From: JBGPQJ01 sp963829485
Lineage (GTDB): Bacteria; Chloroflexota; Anaerolineae; Anaerolineales; Villigracilaceae
NCBI GenBank assembly: GCA_963829485.1
Contig: CAWHIK010000010.1
Span: 669,206 to 733,205 of the forward strand
Reading direction: 5' to 3'
DNA: 64,000 nucleotides
Shown: positions 18,826 through 28,632 of the stretch, in pieces
Layout: every line of letters starts with the position of its first letter
Numbering within the stretch: the stretch's first letter is position 1
Notes under the pieces: model-generated
Database searches by the model: none
Told to the model about the DNA's origin: nothing
What the model saw: only the letters and a program-made list of their open reading frames with translations
Made by a program: the position numbers and the translations under genes

Positions 18826-19493
18826 TATGCTTTTGGAGCAGGGATTTTCGCTTCGTTCTTTTTTTCCAACTTAGCCTTGATTATTTCATATATGGCTGGG
18901 ACGACCGATATCAGGATTATTGCGATGATCACCAGTTCAAAATTCTTTTGAACAAAAGGGATATTTCCGAAGAAGTAACCCAAAGCGAGGAATATCCCCA
19001 CCCATAAAACCCCGCCTACGACATTGTAGGTAATAAAATATTTGTAGGACATTTCCCCAACGCCGGCAACAAATGGTGCAAACGTACGAACGATCGGCAC
19101 AAATCGTGCCAGCACAATGGTCTTGCCGCCGTATTTTTCAAAGAAGCTGTGGGTTTTTTCAATGTATTCCTTTTTGATCCATTTGATCTCCCCCGTGTAC
19201 GCGCGGGAGCCAACGGCATGACCGATCCAATAATTTAATGTCTCTCCAAGGATTGCGGCTGCGGTTAGTATCACAAAGAGCAGGATGAGATTCAGCCATC
19301 CTCTTGCGGCGAATGTCCCGGCAGCAAATATCAGCGAGTCGCCAGGGAGAAAAGGCGTGATCACAAAACCGGTTTCGGCGAAGATCACTCCAAATAGGAT
19401 CAAGTAAGTCAACGAACCATATTGCTGGATGATCTGGCCGAGATATACGTCCAGGTGTAAAAACAGTTCAAGCAGGCGATTGATTAAATCCAT
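18825..19493 (-). CDS. DedA/VTT-domain membrane protein
   Basis: Protein of 222 residues with the SNARE-associated/VTT domain. It has FAETGFVITPFLPGDSLIFAAG, the reentrant-helix region, GKTIVLARFVPIVRTFAPFVAG and several transmembrane helices. DedA proteins are membrane transporters linked to undecaprenyl-phosphate recycling and membrane homeostasis. The gene is intact and appears monocistronic; a Lys/Glu-rich C-terminal tail is present. Confidence 0.92.
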   Translation of the reverse strand: MDLINRLLELFLHLDVYLGQIIQQYGSLTYLILFGVIFAETGFVITPFLPGDSLIFAAGTFAARGWLNLILLFVILTAAAILGETLNYWIGHAVGSRAYTGEIKWIKKEYIEKTHSFFEKYGGKTIVLARFVPIVRTFAPFVAGVGEMSYKYFITYNVVGGVLWVGIFLALGYFFGNIPFVQKNFELVIIAIILISVVPAIYEIIKAKLEKKNEAKIPAPKA

Positions 19494-19557
19494 GTTGGTT
19501 TCCCTTGAATTATTCTAAGTTGCATCTTTCTAATCTGCACAAGGCGCGATTATACCG

Positions 19558-20739
19558 TTAATCTCTACTATTCAATCTTCTGTTCGCGAGTAAAAGTATC
19601 GACATATTAATTATTGTGAGTGTGACCAGCCCTATTGAGGATACCAAAGGGGCACTCTCCATCCAGCGTGATGGATTAGGTAAATAATCCAACGCTATTT
19701 GAGTAGCTGATGACAACGCGAGTGCATTCCAGAGTCCATGGATGGCGATCACGACCAGGTAGGTGATGCCAAGCTGAAGATATTTCCTTCCCTGCCAGGC
19801 ACTCACGAGAGCCCATCCCATCAAGCCGGTTGTGACGATATGGACGACATCTGTCCCGGCTCTGACGATGGGTAGAATGTTTGACGTTCCCGGGATACCC
19901 GGAGACATGCCCAGGCTTTCCACCAGTGCAAAGGCTGCGCCGCCCAACACGCCAAGGGCAAATCCTTGTTTAGGTGAAGTGATTCCACCGGGAGTCAACC
20001 AGACTCCCAATGGCTTAATGATTTCCTCAACAATCGGAACGAGTATGGAAAAGAAAATCAGTCCCGCCAGCAACGTCGCAGGTTTGAATAGAAAAGGAGC
20101 AATCATCCGAAGGATCGCGTCGGGATTATTCGTATACATCAGCCTCGCACTCAAGGCTTCGAGAGAATTCAGCGAAGACGGATTTAAGGCTAATCCAATT
20201 ACAGCTGCGATTAAGGCTGCGAGTATGAGCAACACTTCCACGATGCCGATAAAAATCGGGACAATGGTAATTCCGACGGCGAAAATCCCCCAGCGCTTTT
20301 CATCAGGACCTGAATCAAGCCCTCGTAATCCAAGCCGGATGAGTATCCACACCGGGAGGGTGAGGGCAACCACGTTCAACGGGACCATCAGCAGGGGAGA
20401 TGCTTCCTTCCCGGTTAGAGACAAAGCCAGGGAAATGATGGCAATCCAGAGAACGATCAATGCTATTGTGGGAATCTTATGGAGAGGCAATGACCTGGCT
20501 GGTTTATTCAATATGTGCATGAAGCTGTAGTAGGCTGCAGGCAGCAGCGTTAGGCCAAGAACAAATGACCCCATTGCCAGCATGAGCGTCGATTCGGCAT
20601 TTTGAGCATCTCCCGAAGCTAATTCGATCAAGCCGGCAATTCCTGTCAGAAATCCCGTGCTGAAAAAAACCACCAGCGAAAAGCAGCTTAAGGCGAAGAG
20701 AAGAATCGAAGGCCAGGGTGTTGGACGCGCTGCCTGCAT
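19558..20739 (-). CDS. PrsW-like intramembrane protease family protein
   Basis: Polytopic membrane protein of 393 residues. The C-terminal half has the PrsW motifs PIVEEIIKPLGVW (EExxK), GFALGVLGGAAFALVESL, a HIVTTGLMGWAL segment and AIHGLWNAL. These supply the conserved Glu and His residues of this protease superfamily. The start codon overlaps the stop of the upstream DsbA-cyclophilin gene by one base (TAATG on the minus strand), so the two are translationally coupled. Substrate is unknown; proteolysis of a membrane anti-sigma factor is known for PrsW but not shown here. Confidence 0.83.
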   Translation of the reverse strand: MQAARPTPWPSILLFALSCFSLVVFFSTGFLTGIAGLIELASGDAQNAESTLMLAMGSFVLGLTLLPAAYYSFMHILNKPARSLPLHKIPTIALIVLWIAIISLALSLTGKEASPLLMVPLNVVALTLPVWILIRLGLRGLDSGPDEKRWGIFAVGITIVPIFIGIVEVLLILAALIAAVIGLALNPSSLNSLEALSARLMYTNNPDAILRMIAPFLFKPATLLAGLIFFSILVPIVEEIIKPLGVWLTPGGITSPKQGFALGVLGGAAFALVESLGMSPGIPGTSNILPIVRAGTDVVHIVTTGLMGWALVSAWQGRKYLQLGITYLVVIAIHGLWNALALSSATQIALDYLPNPSRWMESAPLVSSIGLVTLTIINMSILLLANRRLNSRD

Positions 20740-21971
20740 TATTTCTCCTCAATGGTCACGCTGAGGATCTTATCTCCCGGAGGCAAATCCGCCCCGGATT
20801 GAGGGTCTCTTGGTGTCAAATCGGCCAAAACGTCCATTCCATCGATCACTTGGCCGAATATCGTGTAACCATTATCCAGGTTGGGTGCTGACTGAAAAGT
20901 TATAAAAAATTGACTTCCATTCGTGTTGGGACCTGAATTTGCCATCCCCACGACTCCCGGTTTGTCATATTTCAGTGTTGGATGAAATTCATTGTCGATA
21001 TAGTACCCGGGATTTCCCATGCCAGTTCCAGTCGGATCGCCGGTCTGTGCGACAAAGCCTTCGATGACACGATGGAAAGTGATTCCATCAAACCATCCCT
21101 CGCGGGCAAGAAAAACGAAGTTGTTCACGGTGTTTGGAACTTTATCGGCGAACAATTCTATTGCGATTTCTCCCTTCTCAGTCTCGATCCGGGCGATGTA
21201 TTGCTTGGTAGGGTCGATGACCAGCGGGGGGCAGGTTGTATACTGCCGTTCAGCGATGGCATGAAGGTTGACGATATCTCGCAGACTGTTGTAAGCCAGC
21301 GGTCCACCATAGATCTGACCATTGATGAGAATGAAAGGTGTCCCTGGCAGTCCGATGGTCTGACCGTATTCCCATGTGTCGGATACTTTTTTTACAATAT
21401 CCTCCCGTGTCAAATCCGTCATGAACTTGGTTTCATCCAAGCCGAGTGATGAGGCTTTACCTGAAAGCCATTCTGAAAACGCTTCAGGAGTGAGGGAGGA
21501 CCATTCCTGCTGAGTGGCGAAAAGCAAATCGTGCATCTCCCAAAACTTGTCCTGTTCACCTGCTGCCATGGCTGCCTGGGAAGACAAGGCAGCTTTATCG
21601 TGGATGGACATTAATGGGAAATCGCGGTAAACGATGCGTACGGTATCAGGATTTTCCTGCTGGAGTTGCGCCAACACGGGCGCAATAAATGAGCAAGCCG
21701 GTCACTGAAAATCGCCATATTCGATAATTGTCATGGGGGCATCCTTTGGTCCCATGACGTTATCCTCTTCGCTTACTGGAGGAAAAAGAGACGAGATTTT
21801 CGCATCCGGTGTCGGCTCCAGGCTGATCTGTTGACAAACGGATTCCTGTGAGAGCGTCGAAGTTGGTTTCGGAGCGATCGTCTTTGAAGGCTCAACAGTT
21901 GGCGAGGCAGGAGCGCAGGCTGCAAGAAGCAGCAGGATCGGTACGAAGATTATTTTATTTTGGTTGACCAT
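20739..21971 (-). CDS. Probable selenoprotein: DsbA-like thioredoxin domain fused to cyclophilin PPIase
   Basis: Read from ATG 21971 to the stop at 20739 in one frame, this is a 410-residue lipoprotein (lipobox LAAC). A DsbA-type thioredoxin domain (about residues 65-245) is followed by a cyclophilin domain (about residues 255-410) with FHRVIEGFVAQTGD and GSQFFIT. The only interruption is a TGA at 21702-21704 (residue 90). It falls in EYGDFQ-x-PACSF, exactly where homologues have the first Cys of CPAC, so the site reads UPAC with Sec90 and Cys93. A SECIS-like hairpin lies 16 nt downstream. Conventional gene calling would split this gene. The extracytoplasmic product probably handles disulfides and proline isomerisation in folding. 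An error converting TGC to TGA is the alternative. Confidence 0.8.
21666..21685 (-). promoter_or_regulatory. Candidate bacterial SECIS element
   Basis: On the mRNA strand, 16 nt after the in-frame UGA, a perfect 7-bp stem (UUGCGCC pairing with GGCGCAA) carries the 6-nt apical loop CGUGUU. The loop begins 23 nt after the UGA and has G at its second position, as expected of bacterial SECIS elements that recruit SelB. The hairpin lies entirely within the coding sequence. Confidence 0.72.
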
Positions 21972-22009
21972 GGTTAGTCCCTTCGCGTTTGTTATAGTTG
22001 GTAATCGTA

Positions 22010-23296
22010 TTATGGTTTAGTTGCTTCCAGAAGATCATCATAGGATGTCATCCGGGAAATTTTATAGATGAATTCAGCCAGGGTGGAGCTTTTTGCCCTT
22101 AATTCCCGGACTGCGGGACCTACAGGGTCTTCACCGGCAGCCCCGCCTGGAATGTCTGCATAAGCGCCGTAGAAGGCAAAATAGGCCTGGTTCAATTTCC
22201 TCAAGGAGTATCCATTATCCCAGAAGTATTGCCGGCGTGATTCCATGTAAGTTTCGGCTTCGTCGATTTTCCCCTCGGATAAAAGTTTGTCAGCCGTCAC
22301 TCTTGTTTCGTGCATTTCCTTTCGAAAATCGAAGGGTTCCACTACGGATTTTGGTTCAGCCGGCAGGGGCTTCTCGGATGCCAATCCCGTGATAACCGGC
22401 TCACGGACCAACAGTTCAGGGAAATACTTCTCGATAACAAGCTGCCCGATTTCATTTCCTGCGATGCTGGCGGTCGTTTCATTCATCGTCCGCAATTCCG
22501 GTGTCGTATCATAGCGTATCCCGAGCGGACGGATGGTCAGAAAATTGTGAATCCATTCATGTGAGACGACTTCCATCAACCATGGCAAATTGCTGGTGCG
22601 CATCACCATGGTGGGATAAGCACCGATTCCGCCGACCGGGACAACCAGCGTGGAAACATCAAGTGTCTCTGCCACTTTCTCCTCGATGAGTTCCCTTTGT
22701 TCCACGGTCAGATCGGGGAGCAGCGAGATGTTCCCGTCCTGTTGTATTCGATCCCGTGGCGAGATGATCAACGCCAGAGGCAGGGGGGAGACACGATATT
22801 GCACGGCGGGGACCGGCTGACCTCCGGTGGTTAATCCCAGGTCAGCAACGACCATTGCCACCTGCTCCTGGATCACCGCTTCAGCGATGGGTGCCAGCTT
22901 TTGTTGGGTTGAAGTCAGGTTTGAAAGTTTGTTTCGAAGACCGGCCGAGAAGCCATCCTTGTCCTGGATGGCGGGATCGGCATAAAGCCGCTCCAATTCG
23001 GATTCCACCGCCTCGATATCCCGCGTAACCTGAATATAATCTTGGACTACTATTTTTCGCTGCTCGTTTTCGAGGTAGGACGGCATTCCCATTGCATTGA
23101 ATTGTGCCTTTTGCCAGATTGCCTTCAAGGTCCACGTGATGTAATCGAACTGGATGTCCGAAGACAGCATACCCGCCTGTTCGGGGATCGTCCCTGCCTT
23201 GGCGGAACTGGTGGTCATCAGGCAGAACCATGCAATGACCAACCCTGTCAAAAAAGGATAGCGTAGAATCTGCTTCACAGGGAGCATTATAACCAC
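22010..23296 (-). CDS. Secreted putative zinc metalloprotease (HExxH)
   Basis: Protein of 428 residues with a signal peptide (cleavage expected near SSAKA). A coiled-coil-rich N-terminal half is followed by VVSHEWIHNF with HEWIH at residues 246-250, and a downstream NETTASIAGNEIG that could supply the third zinc ligand. This resembles gluzincin-type peptidases, but I cannot name the family. ATG 23287 is an alternative start. It lies upstream of, and in the same direction as, the DsbA-cyclophilin gene, with a short gap. Confidence 0.72.
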   Translation of the reverse strand: MVIMLPVKQILRYPFLTGLVIAWFCLMTTSSAKAGTIPEQAGMLSSDIQFDYITWTLKAIWQKAQFNAMGMPSYLENEQRKIVVQDYIQVTRDIEAVESELERLYADPAIQDKDGFSAGLRNKLSNLTSTQQKLAPIAEAVIQEQVAMVVADLGLTTGGQPVPAVQYRVSPLPLALIISPRDRIQQDGNISLLPDLTVEQRELIEEKVAETLDVSTLVVPVGGIGAYPTMVMRTSNLPWLMEVVSHEWIHNFLTIRPLGIRYDTTPELRTMNETTASIAGNEIGQLVIEKYFPELLVREPVITGLASEKPLPAEPKSVVEPFDFRKEMHETRVTADKLLSEGKIDEAETYMESRRQYFWDNGYSLRKLNQAYFAFYGAYADIPGGAAGEDPVGPAVRELRAKSSTLAEFIYKISRMTSYDDLLEATKP

Positions 23297-23687
23297 AAAG
23301 GTTGGTAGAGAATCTTGAAATCATTTTATATTAATAATGTAATCAATCACCTGGCGGATTATCCAGCACCTGCCAGGTGTCTTATGTGGAGTGTCCTCAA
23401 GTCGCTGCCAAGGAATGGTGATGGTTATTTTGACGTTAGATACTCGTCGATAGCCCAGCCTGATTTGCAGGCTGTCACCATGGCGGTTATACATTCGTTA
23501 CCAATTAAACATTAGAGATATGTAAGTTTCACCCATAATACTCTGGCGTATTTCATTATTAAGGGATAAAAATAGCTTTTTACAGGTATTTTTGAATTAT
23601 ATTACACCAAAATGCTCGAAGAATTCATGAATGAAACAATGCGACTCACTGTGAAGTGGGGATGAATTACTACCATTCGGAGGAAAT
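23297..23687. other. Intergenic region between divergent genes, no gene recognised
   Basis: About 390 bp, AT-rich towards 23688. It contains a perfect palindrome CACCTG-C-CAGGTG at 23367-23379, possibly an operator. An open frame of 66 codons (23315-23515, plus strand) has no recognisable domain and no ribosome binding site, and I do not regard it as a gene. Promoters for the metalloprotease and the exporter operon should lie here, but no box pair is convincing. Confidence 0.5.
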
Positions 23688-25103
23688 ATGAAAAAGAAAA
23701 CTATTTATATCATCGCGGCTGTAGCAGTCGTTGCTGTTGCCGTCGGTGGTTTTTTCCTGTACCGGAACACACAACAGAACAAGTTATCCGGTCAGTTTGA
23801 AACTGCTTCACTGGAAAAAGGGAGCCTGACGTCGATCGTTGGGGCAACGGGGACGGTCAGGGCAAACCAGACAGCTCTTCTTAATTGGCAGACTACAGGA
23901 ACCGTTCAATCAGTCAAAGTACAGGAAGGTGAAAATGTGGACAATGGGGATGTCCTGGCTGAATTATCACCCACCTCGCTCTCACAAGCGATCGTCCTTG
24001 CCCAGGCTGATCTGGTGACTGCGGAACGGAATCTCATCAATGTGAAGGAATCCTCCTCCGCAAAAGCCCAGGCTCAACTCGCACTGGCAAATGCGGAAAA
24101 AGCGTTGAAAGATGCCAAAAATAAGCGCGATACCATGAACTGGGGACGCGGCTCGGAAGATAATGTCGAGTATGCCGAAGCACAACTGGCTCTGGCTGAG
24201 AAGGCATTGGAAAACGCCCAAAGGGTCTATGACAATCTGACTGAACTGGCCCCCGCTGACCCCCAGCGAGCCCAGGCTACCACGGCACTATATAATGCGA
24301 AGCAGGCTCGCAACCGGGCTCTGGCGAATTTAAATTGGTACAAAGGTTCGCCGACAGAAAATGATGTTGCTGAAGCCGATGCCAAACTAGCCGTAGCCCA
24401 AGCTCAGTATGATGATGCACTTCGCGAATGGACCAGGCTCAAGGACGGACCTGATCCGAAGGACATCGCAGCTGCACTAGCTCGTGTGGACGCTATCAAA
24501 GCGACATTGAACCTTTCCCGGCTTACTGCTCCATTTACCGGAACCATCACCCGTGCGGATCCGAAGACCGGCGATCAAGTGTCACCTTCCACGGCGGCTT
24601 TCCGCCTGGATGATCTATCCCATTTGTTAGTCGATGTTCAGGTCTCCGAAGTGGATATCAACAGTGTTGAACCCGGTCAAAATGTTGTCCTGACCTTCGA
24701 TGCCAACCCGGGACAGGAATACCTGGGTGTCATTAACAAAGTCGGCCAGGTCGGGAATCCCGCCCAGGGAGCGGTGAACTTTGTTGTCACGGTGGAATTA
24801 ATCGAACCCGATGAAAACGTCAAACCCGGAATGACCGCGGCGGTGACCATCAACGTTGAGGAACTGGAAAATGTCTTGTTGGTTCCCAACCGCGCCGTGC
24901 GTTTCCAGGATGGAAAGAGGGTCGTCTACGTATTAAAGAACGGAGTACCCACTCCCGTTGAAATCCAGCTTGGATCCACGTCGGATATGTACAGTGAATT
25001 GATCTCTTCAGAGTTGGGGGAAGGTGATGAAATCATCCTGAATCCTCCTGCCTTTACATTTGGACCCGGCAACGGTGGTCCCGGAATGTTTGGAGGAGAT
25101 TGA
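23688..25103 (+). CDS. HlyD/MacA-type periplasmic adaptor of an ABC exporter
   Basis: Protein of 471 residues with an N-terminal transmembrane anchor (residues 5-25). A split biotinyl-lipoyl domain (TGTVRANQTALLNWQTTGTV region) flanks a long coiled-coil hairpin (about residues 105-265). Then come LSRLTAPFTGTITRADPKTGDQV and a beta-barrel domain. The C-terminus is Gly-rich. It links the inner-membrane MacB-type transporter encoded next to it to the cell exterior. A good AGGAGG-like site precedes the ATG. The stop overlaps the next start (TGATG). Confidence 0.9.
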   Translation: MKKKTIYIIAAVAVVAVAVGGFFLYRNTQQNKLSGQFETASLEKGSLTSIVGATGTVRANQTALLNWQTTGTVQSVKVQEGENVDNGDVLAELSPTSLSQAIVLAQADLVTAERNLINVKESSSAKAQAQLALANAEKALKDAKNKRDTMNWGRGSEDNVEYAEAQLALAEKALENAQRVYDNLTELAPADPQRAQATTALYNAKQARNRALANLNWYKGSPTENDVAEADAKLAVAQAQYDDALREWTRLKDGPDPKDIAAALARVDAIKATLNLSRLTAPFTGTITRADPKTGDQVSPSTAAFRLDDLSHLLVDVQVSEVDINSVEPGQNVVLTFDANPGQEYLGVINKVGQVGNPAQGAVNFVVTVELIEPDENVKPGMTAAVTINVEELENVLLVPNRAVRFQDGKRVVYVLKNGVPTPVEIQLGSTSDMYSELISSELGEGDEIILNPPAFTFGPGNGGPGMFGGD

Positions 25104-25786
25104 TGAGCGATTATGTCATCATCGCCGATAATCTGAGAAAGATCTACCAGATGGGTGATGTCGAAGTCCAGGCATTGCGCGGTCTTTCATGCACCATCGA
25201 CCGCGGCGAAGTCGTGGCGATCGTTGGTCCGTCCGGCTCGGGAAAATCGACCCTGATGAATATCCTCGGCTGCCTCGACCATCCCACATCGGGAGAGTAT
25301 CACCTGGATGGAGAACTTGTCTCCGAGCTGCGCGACGACCAGCTGGCAAACATTCGCAATCGCAAGGTTGGCTTTGTCTTTCAGAGTTTTAACCTTCTTT
25401 CACGATCGTCGGCACTGACTAACGTGGAATTGCCCCTGCGTTACTCCGGTAAACGCGAAGGACGCAAGGAACGCGCGCGGGATGCTCTGTCAGCGGTCGG
25501 GTTGCAGGACCGCATGACGCATCGCCCCACAGAGCTTTCAGGCGGTCAGCAGCAGCGGGTGGCGATCGCGCGAGCCATCGTCAACGATCCGGCCATCATC
25601 ATGGCGGACGAGCCCACCGGGAATCTCGATTCAAAAGTCGGCCAGGAGATCATGGATCTGCTCCTGAAGTTGAATCAGGATCGAGGAACGACTCTGATCA
25701 TTGTGACCCATGATCCCAAGGTTGCCGCGCAGACCAACCGTACCATCCGTATTAAGGATGGCGTGGTGGACACGGAGGGCGCATGA
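25103..25786 (+). CDS. MacB/LolD-type ABC transporter ATP-binding protein
   Basis: ATPase of about 227 residues with Walker A GPSGSGKST, Q-loop FVFQSFNLL, signature LSGGQQQRVAIARA, Walker B IIMADEPTGNLDS and the H-loop VTHD. This pattern belongs to the LolD/MacB family. It energises the permease encoded immediately downstream, whose start overlaps its stop (ATGA). Operon order is adaptor, ATPase, permease. Confidence 0.95.
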   Translation: MSDYVIIADNLRKIYQMGDVEVQALRGLSCTIDRGEVVAIVGPSGSGKSTLMNILGCLDHPTSGEYHLDGELVSELRDDQLANIRNRKVGFVFQSFNLLSRSSALTNVELPLRYSGKREGRKERARDALSAVGLQDRMTHRPTELSGGQQQRVAIARAIVNDPAIIMADEPTGNLDSKVGQEIMDLLLKLNQDRGTTLIIVTHDPKVAAQTNRTIRIKDGVVDTEGA

Positions 25787-27012
25787 CCTTTACACAGGTG
25801 CTTTTCGAATCGCTGGAAAGCCTTAATTCAAATAAACTCCGTTCCGGATTGACCATCCTCGGTATTGTCATCGGGGTTGCGGCGGTTATCGCCATGCTGG
25901 CCGTAGGACAAGGCGCGCAAAACACGATCACCGGTTCGATCAGTGGAATCGGTACCAATGTGCTTTTTGTTTTTTCAGGCAACCAGCAGGAGGAAATTCG
26001 CAATCCCCGCCCGTTGACCATCCAGGACGCCGAGGCGATCCAGGATCCCTTTGCAGCGCCTGCCGTGATTTCTGTCGCGCCGATTCTCCAATCCAGTCTC
26101 GAAGTGGCGGGCGGCGGTGAAAAAACGACAACGACCATAACCGGCGTCACGCCCTCGTATGCCGATGTGCGAAATTATGTAGTGACCGAAGGCGAGTTCA
26201 TAACCGAGGAACAGATCCTTGGGCGCGCCTCCGTGGCTTTGATCGGACCTGAAACGGCTGAGACCCTATTTGGCCGCAGGGAGGGTTTGGTGGGCGAATC
26301 GATCCGTATTGCCGGGCAGCCATTCCGCATCACCGGCGTGCTTGAATCAAAAGGCGGCGGAGCGATGGGGAGTCAGGACGATGTAGTATTCATCCCGTTC
26401 TCAACCGCCCAGACCCGGCTCATCCGTCGTAATAATCCGAGCCGCGTGGATTTGCTTTTCGTCCAGGCGGCGAGTTCGGAGGAGGTCAAGGCTGCGTCCG
26501 AACAGGTTGCTCAGATCCTGCGTACCCGTCATCGCACCGAAATCGGCAAGGATGACTTCACCATTTTTTCGCAGGACGATTTTATTCAAACTGCTTCAAC
26601 CATCACCGGAGTCCTGACCGTTTTCCTGGGAGGCATCGCCGCCATCTCGCTGCTCGTTGGCGGAATCGGCATCATGAACATCATGCTGGTCTCTGTGGCA
26701 GAGCGCACACGCGAGATCGGGCTGCGTAAAGCCCTCGGGGCGCGGCGAAGGGATATTCTCGTGCAGTTCCTGACCGAGTCCTCCCTGCTATCGTTCTTTG
26801 GCGGGATCATCGGAATCATATTTGGCTGGCTCATTGCTTTTGCAGTGGGCAAGGTGGCGGCTGCCACAGGGAATGCGTTTACTCCATCAGTCGGACTCAG
26901 CGCCATATTGCTCGCAACAATATTTTCAACGGCAGTTGGGTTGTTCTTTGGGATTTACCCCGCCAATCGCGCGGCCAGCCTGGAACCGGTTGAAGCACTG
27001 CGCTACGAATAA
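25783..27012 (+). CDS. MacB-type (FtsX domain) ABC transporter permease
   Basis: Permease of 409 residues: first helix after NKLRSGLTILGIVIGVAAVIAM trimmed here to LRSGLTILGIVIGVAAV, a MacB periplasmic domain (about residues 50-240), then the FtsX domain with LVGGIGIMNIMLVSVAERTREIGLRK in part as GGIGIMNIMLVSVAERT and three C-terminal helices. Members expel macrolides, peptides or lipoproteins; the cargo is unknown. It completes a three-gene mechanotransmission-type exporter. Confidence 0.94.
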   Translation: MTFTQVLFESLESLNSNKLRSGLTILGIVIGVAAVIAMLAVGQGAQNTITGSISGIGTNVLFVFSGNQQEEIRNPRPLTIQDAEAIQDPFAAPAVISVAPILQSSLEVAGGGEKTTTTITGVTPSYADVRNYVVTEGEFITEEQILGRASVALIGPETAETLFGRREGLVGESIRIAGQPFRITGVLESKGGGAMGSQDDVVFIPFSTAQTRLIRRNNPSRVDLLFVQAASSEEVKAASEQVAQILRTRHRTEIGKDDFTIFSQDDFIQTASTITGVLTVFLGGIAAISLLVGGIGIMNIMLVSVAERTREIGLRKALGARRRDILVQFLTESSLLSFFGGIIGIIFGWLIAFAVGKVAAATGNAFTPSVGLSAILLATIFSTAVGLFFGIYPANRAASLEPVEALRYE

Positions 27013-27085
27013 TCTACGGTAAAATTGACGCCTGTAACAAATTATCAGGTCAGCGTAAACCACACTCTCACCAGTGGAGATGACG

Positions 27086-28587
27086 ATGAACGAAAAATAC
27101 GCGAAACTCACCGAACGGATCGCCGAAGTTCAGAATATTAACCATTGCACCGCGCTGATCGGCTGGGACCAGCAGACTTATATGCCCCCGGGAGCTGCCG
27201 AGGAACGCGGTCACATGATGTCAACGCTGGCCAAGCTTTCCCACGATATGTTCGTGTCGGATGAGATCGGAAATCTGCTGACGGATTTAAAAAGGAACTC
27301 CCCGGTCTTGATTCGGATTCGGAAGAATACCGGATCATCAAAGTGACTGCCCGGGATTACGATAAAGAGACTTGCGTCCCAGGCGAATTCGTAGCCGAAT
27401 TTGCACAGGTCACCACACTCGCCCAGCAAGCCTGGATGGAAGCGCGAGGGAAATCCGATTTTTCCGTTTTTCAACCTCACCTTGAGAAGATCGTTGAGAT
27501 GACCAGGCGTTATATCAGCTTCTTCCCGGCATCGGATCATCCCTACGACACCCTCCTGGATAATTTTGAACCCGGTATGAAAACGGCTGAGGTCAAGGGA
27601 ATATTCGACGCCTTGCGCCCGCAGCAGGTCGAATTGGTGAAGGCGATCGCGGAACGCCCGCAAGTGGACGATTCCTTCCTGCATGTCGATTATGACGAGA
27701 AAACAATGCTGGCATTTAGCGAGGAAGTCGCGACGGCTTTCGGCTACGATTTTCAGAGAGGCCGTCAGGACAAGGCACCGCACCCGTTCACACAGAGCAT
27801 GGGTCCGGACGATGTGCGCATCACCACCCGCTTCGATCCCAAGCATCCGTTCGCGTTGTTGTTCGGTACGATGCATGAAGTCGGCCATGGATTGTACGAG
27901 CAGGGTGTCGGGCACACCTGGTCCCGCACGATGCTCGAAAGCGGAGCCTCGCTTGGGATCCACGAATCCCAATCCCGCATGTGGGAGAACCTGGTCGGGC
28001 GCTCCCTTCCGTTCTGGGAGCATTTCTATCCGCGCGTCCAGAAATTGTTCCCATCACAGCTGGGTAATGTCAAGCTCGAAAAATTCTACAAGGGGATCAA
28101 CCGGGTTCAGCCCTCCTTGATCCGGGTCGAGGCGGATGAAGCCACATACAATCTCCACATCATGCTGAGGCTCGAACTCGAAATCGCCATGGTTGAAGGC
28201 AAGGTGGCGGTCAAGGATTTGCCCGAGCTGTGGAACACCAAAATGAAAGAATACCTCGGGATGACACCGCCCAACGATGCCAAAGGCGTTCTTCAGGACA
28301 TCCATTGGTCAGGCGGCATGCTGGGTTATTTTTCAACCTATGCCCTCGGCAACCTTATCTCGGTGCAATTATGGGATCGCTTCCTTGAATTTGATCCTGA
28401 GCTGGAGGACCAGATCCGCAAGGGAGACTTTTCGGCGCTGCTATCCTGGCTGCGGGTCAAGATCCACCAATACGGCCGGAAATACGAGCCGCAGGAACTG
28501 GTTCAGCGGGTCACGAAGTCGAAGATCGACTCGGCTCCTTACGTGCGCTATCTTAATAAAAAATATCGCGCGATTTACGGACTTTAG
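27086..28587 (+). CDS. Carboxypeptidase Taq/M32 family (one frameshift)
   Basis: Zinc carboxypeptidase of about 500 residues. The N-terminal part has LIGWDQQTYMPPGAAEERG. The catalytic motif is HEVGH in FGTMHEVGHGLYEQG, followed by GIHESQSRMWENLVGRS and IRVEADEATYNLHI. Start ATG 27086 has GGAG six bases upstream. The frame changes by -1 at an A-run (27289-27293); adding one A restores DLKKELPGLDSDSEEYRIIK, so a single-base deletion or sequencing error is likely. M32 enzymes trim C-terminal residues from peptides in the cytoplasm. Confidence 0.88.
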
Positions 28588-28594
28588 ACACTCT

Positions 28595-28622
28595 CCGCCC
28601 GCAGCCCAAATTCTGCGGGCGG
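28595..28622 (+). terminator. GC-rich terminator-like hairpin
   Basis: A perfect 10-bp stem (CCGCCCGCAG and complement) with an 8-nt loop, 7 bp after the carboxypeptidase stop and just before the lipoprotein start. It is followed by A-residues rather than T, so strength on the plus strand is uncertain. Confidence 0.5.
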
Positions 28623-28632
28623 AAAAATAGTT

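Noticed and set aside
23315..23515. 66-codon open frame in the gap before the MacA-type gene
   Set aside because: No domain, no ribosome binding site and no recognisable homology pattern.
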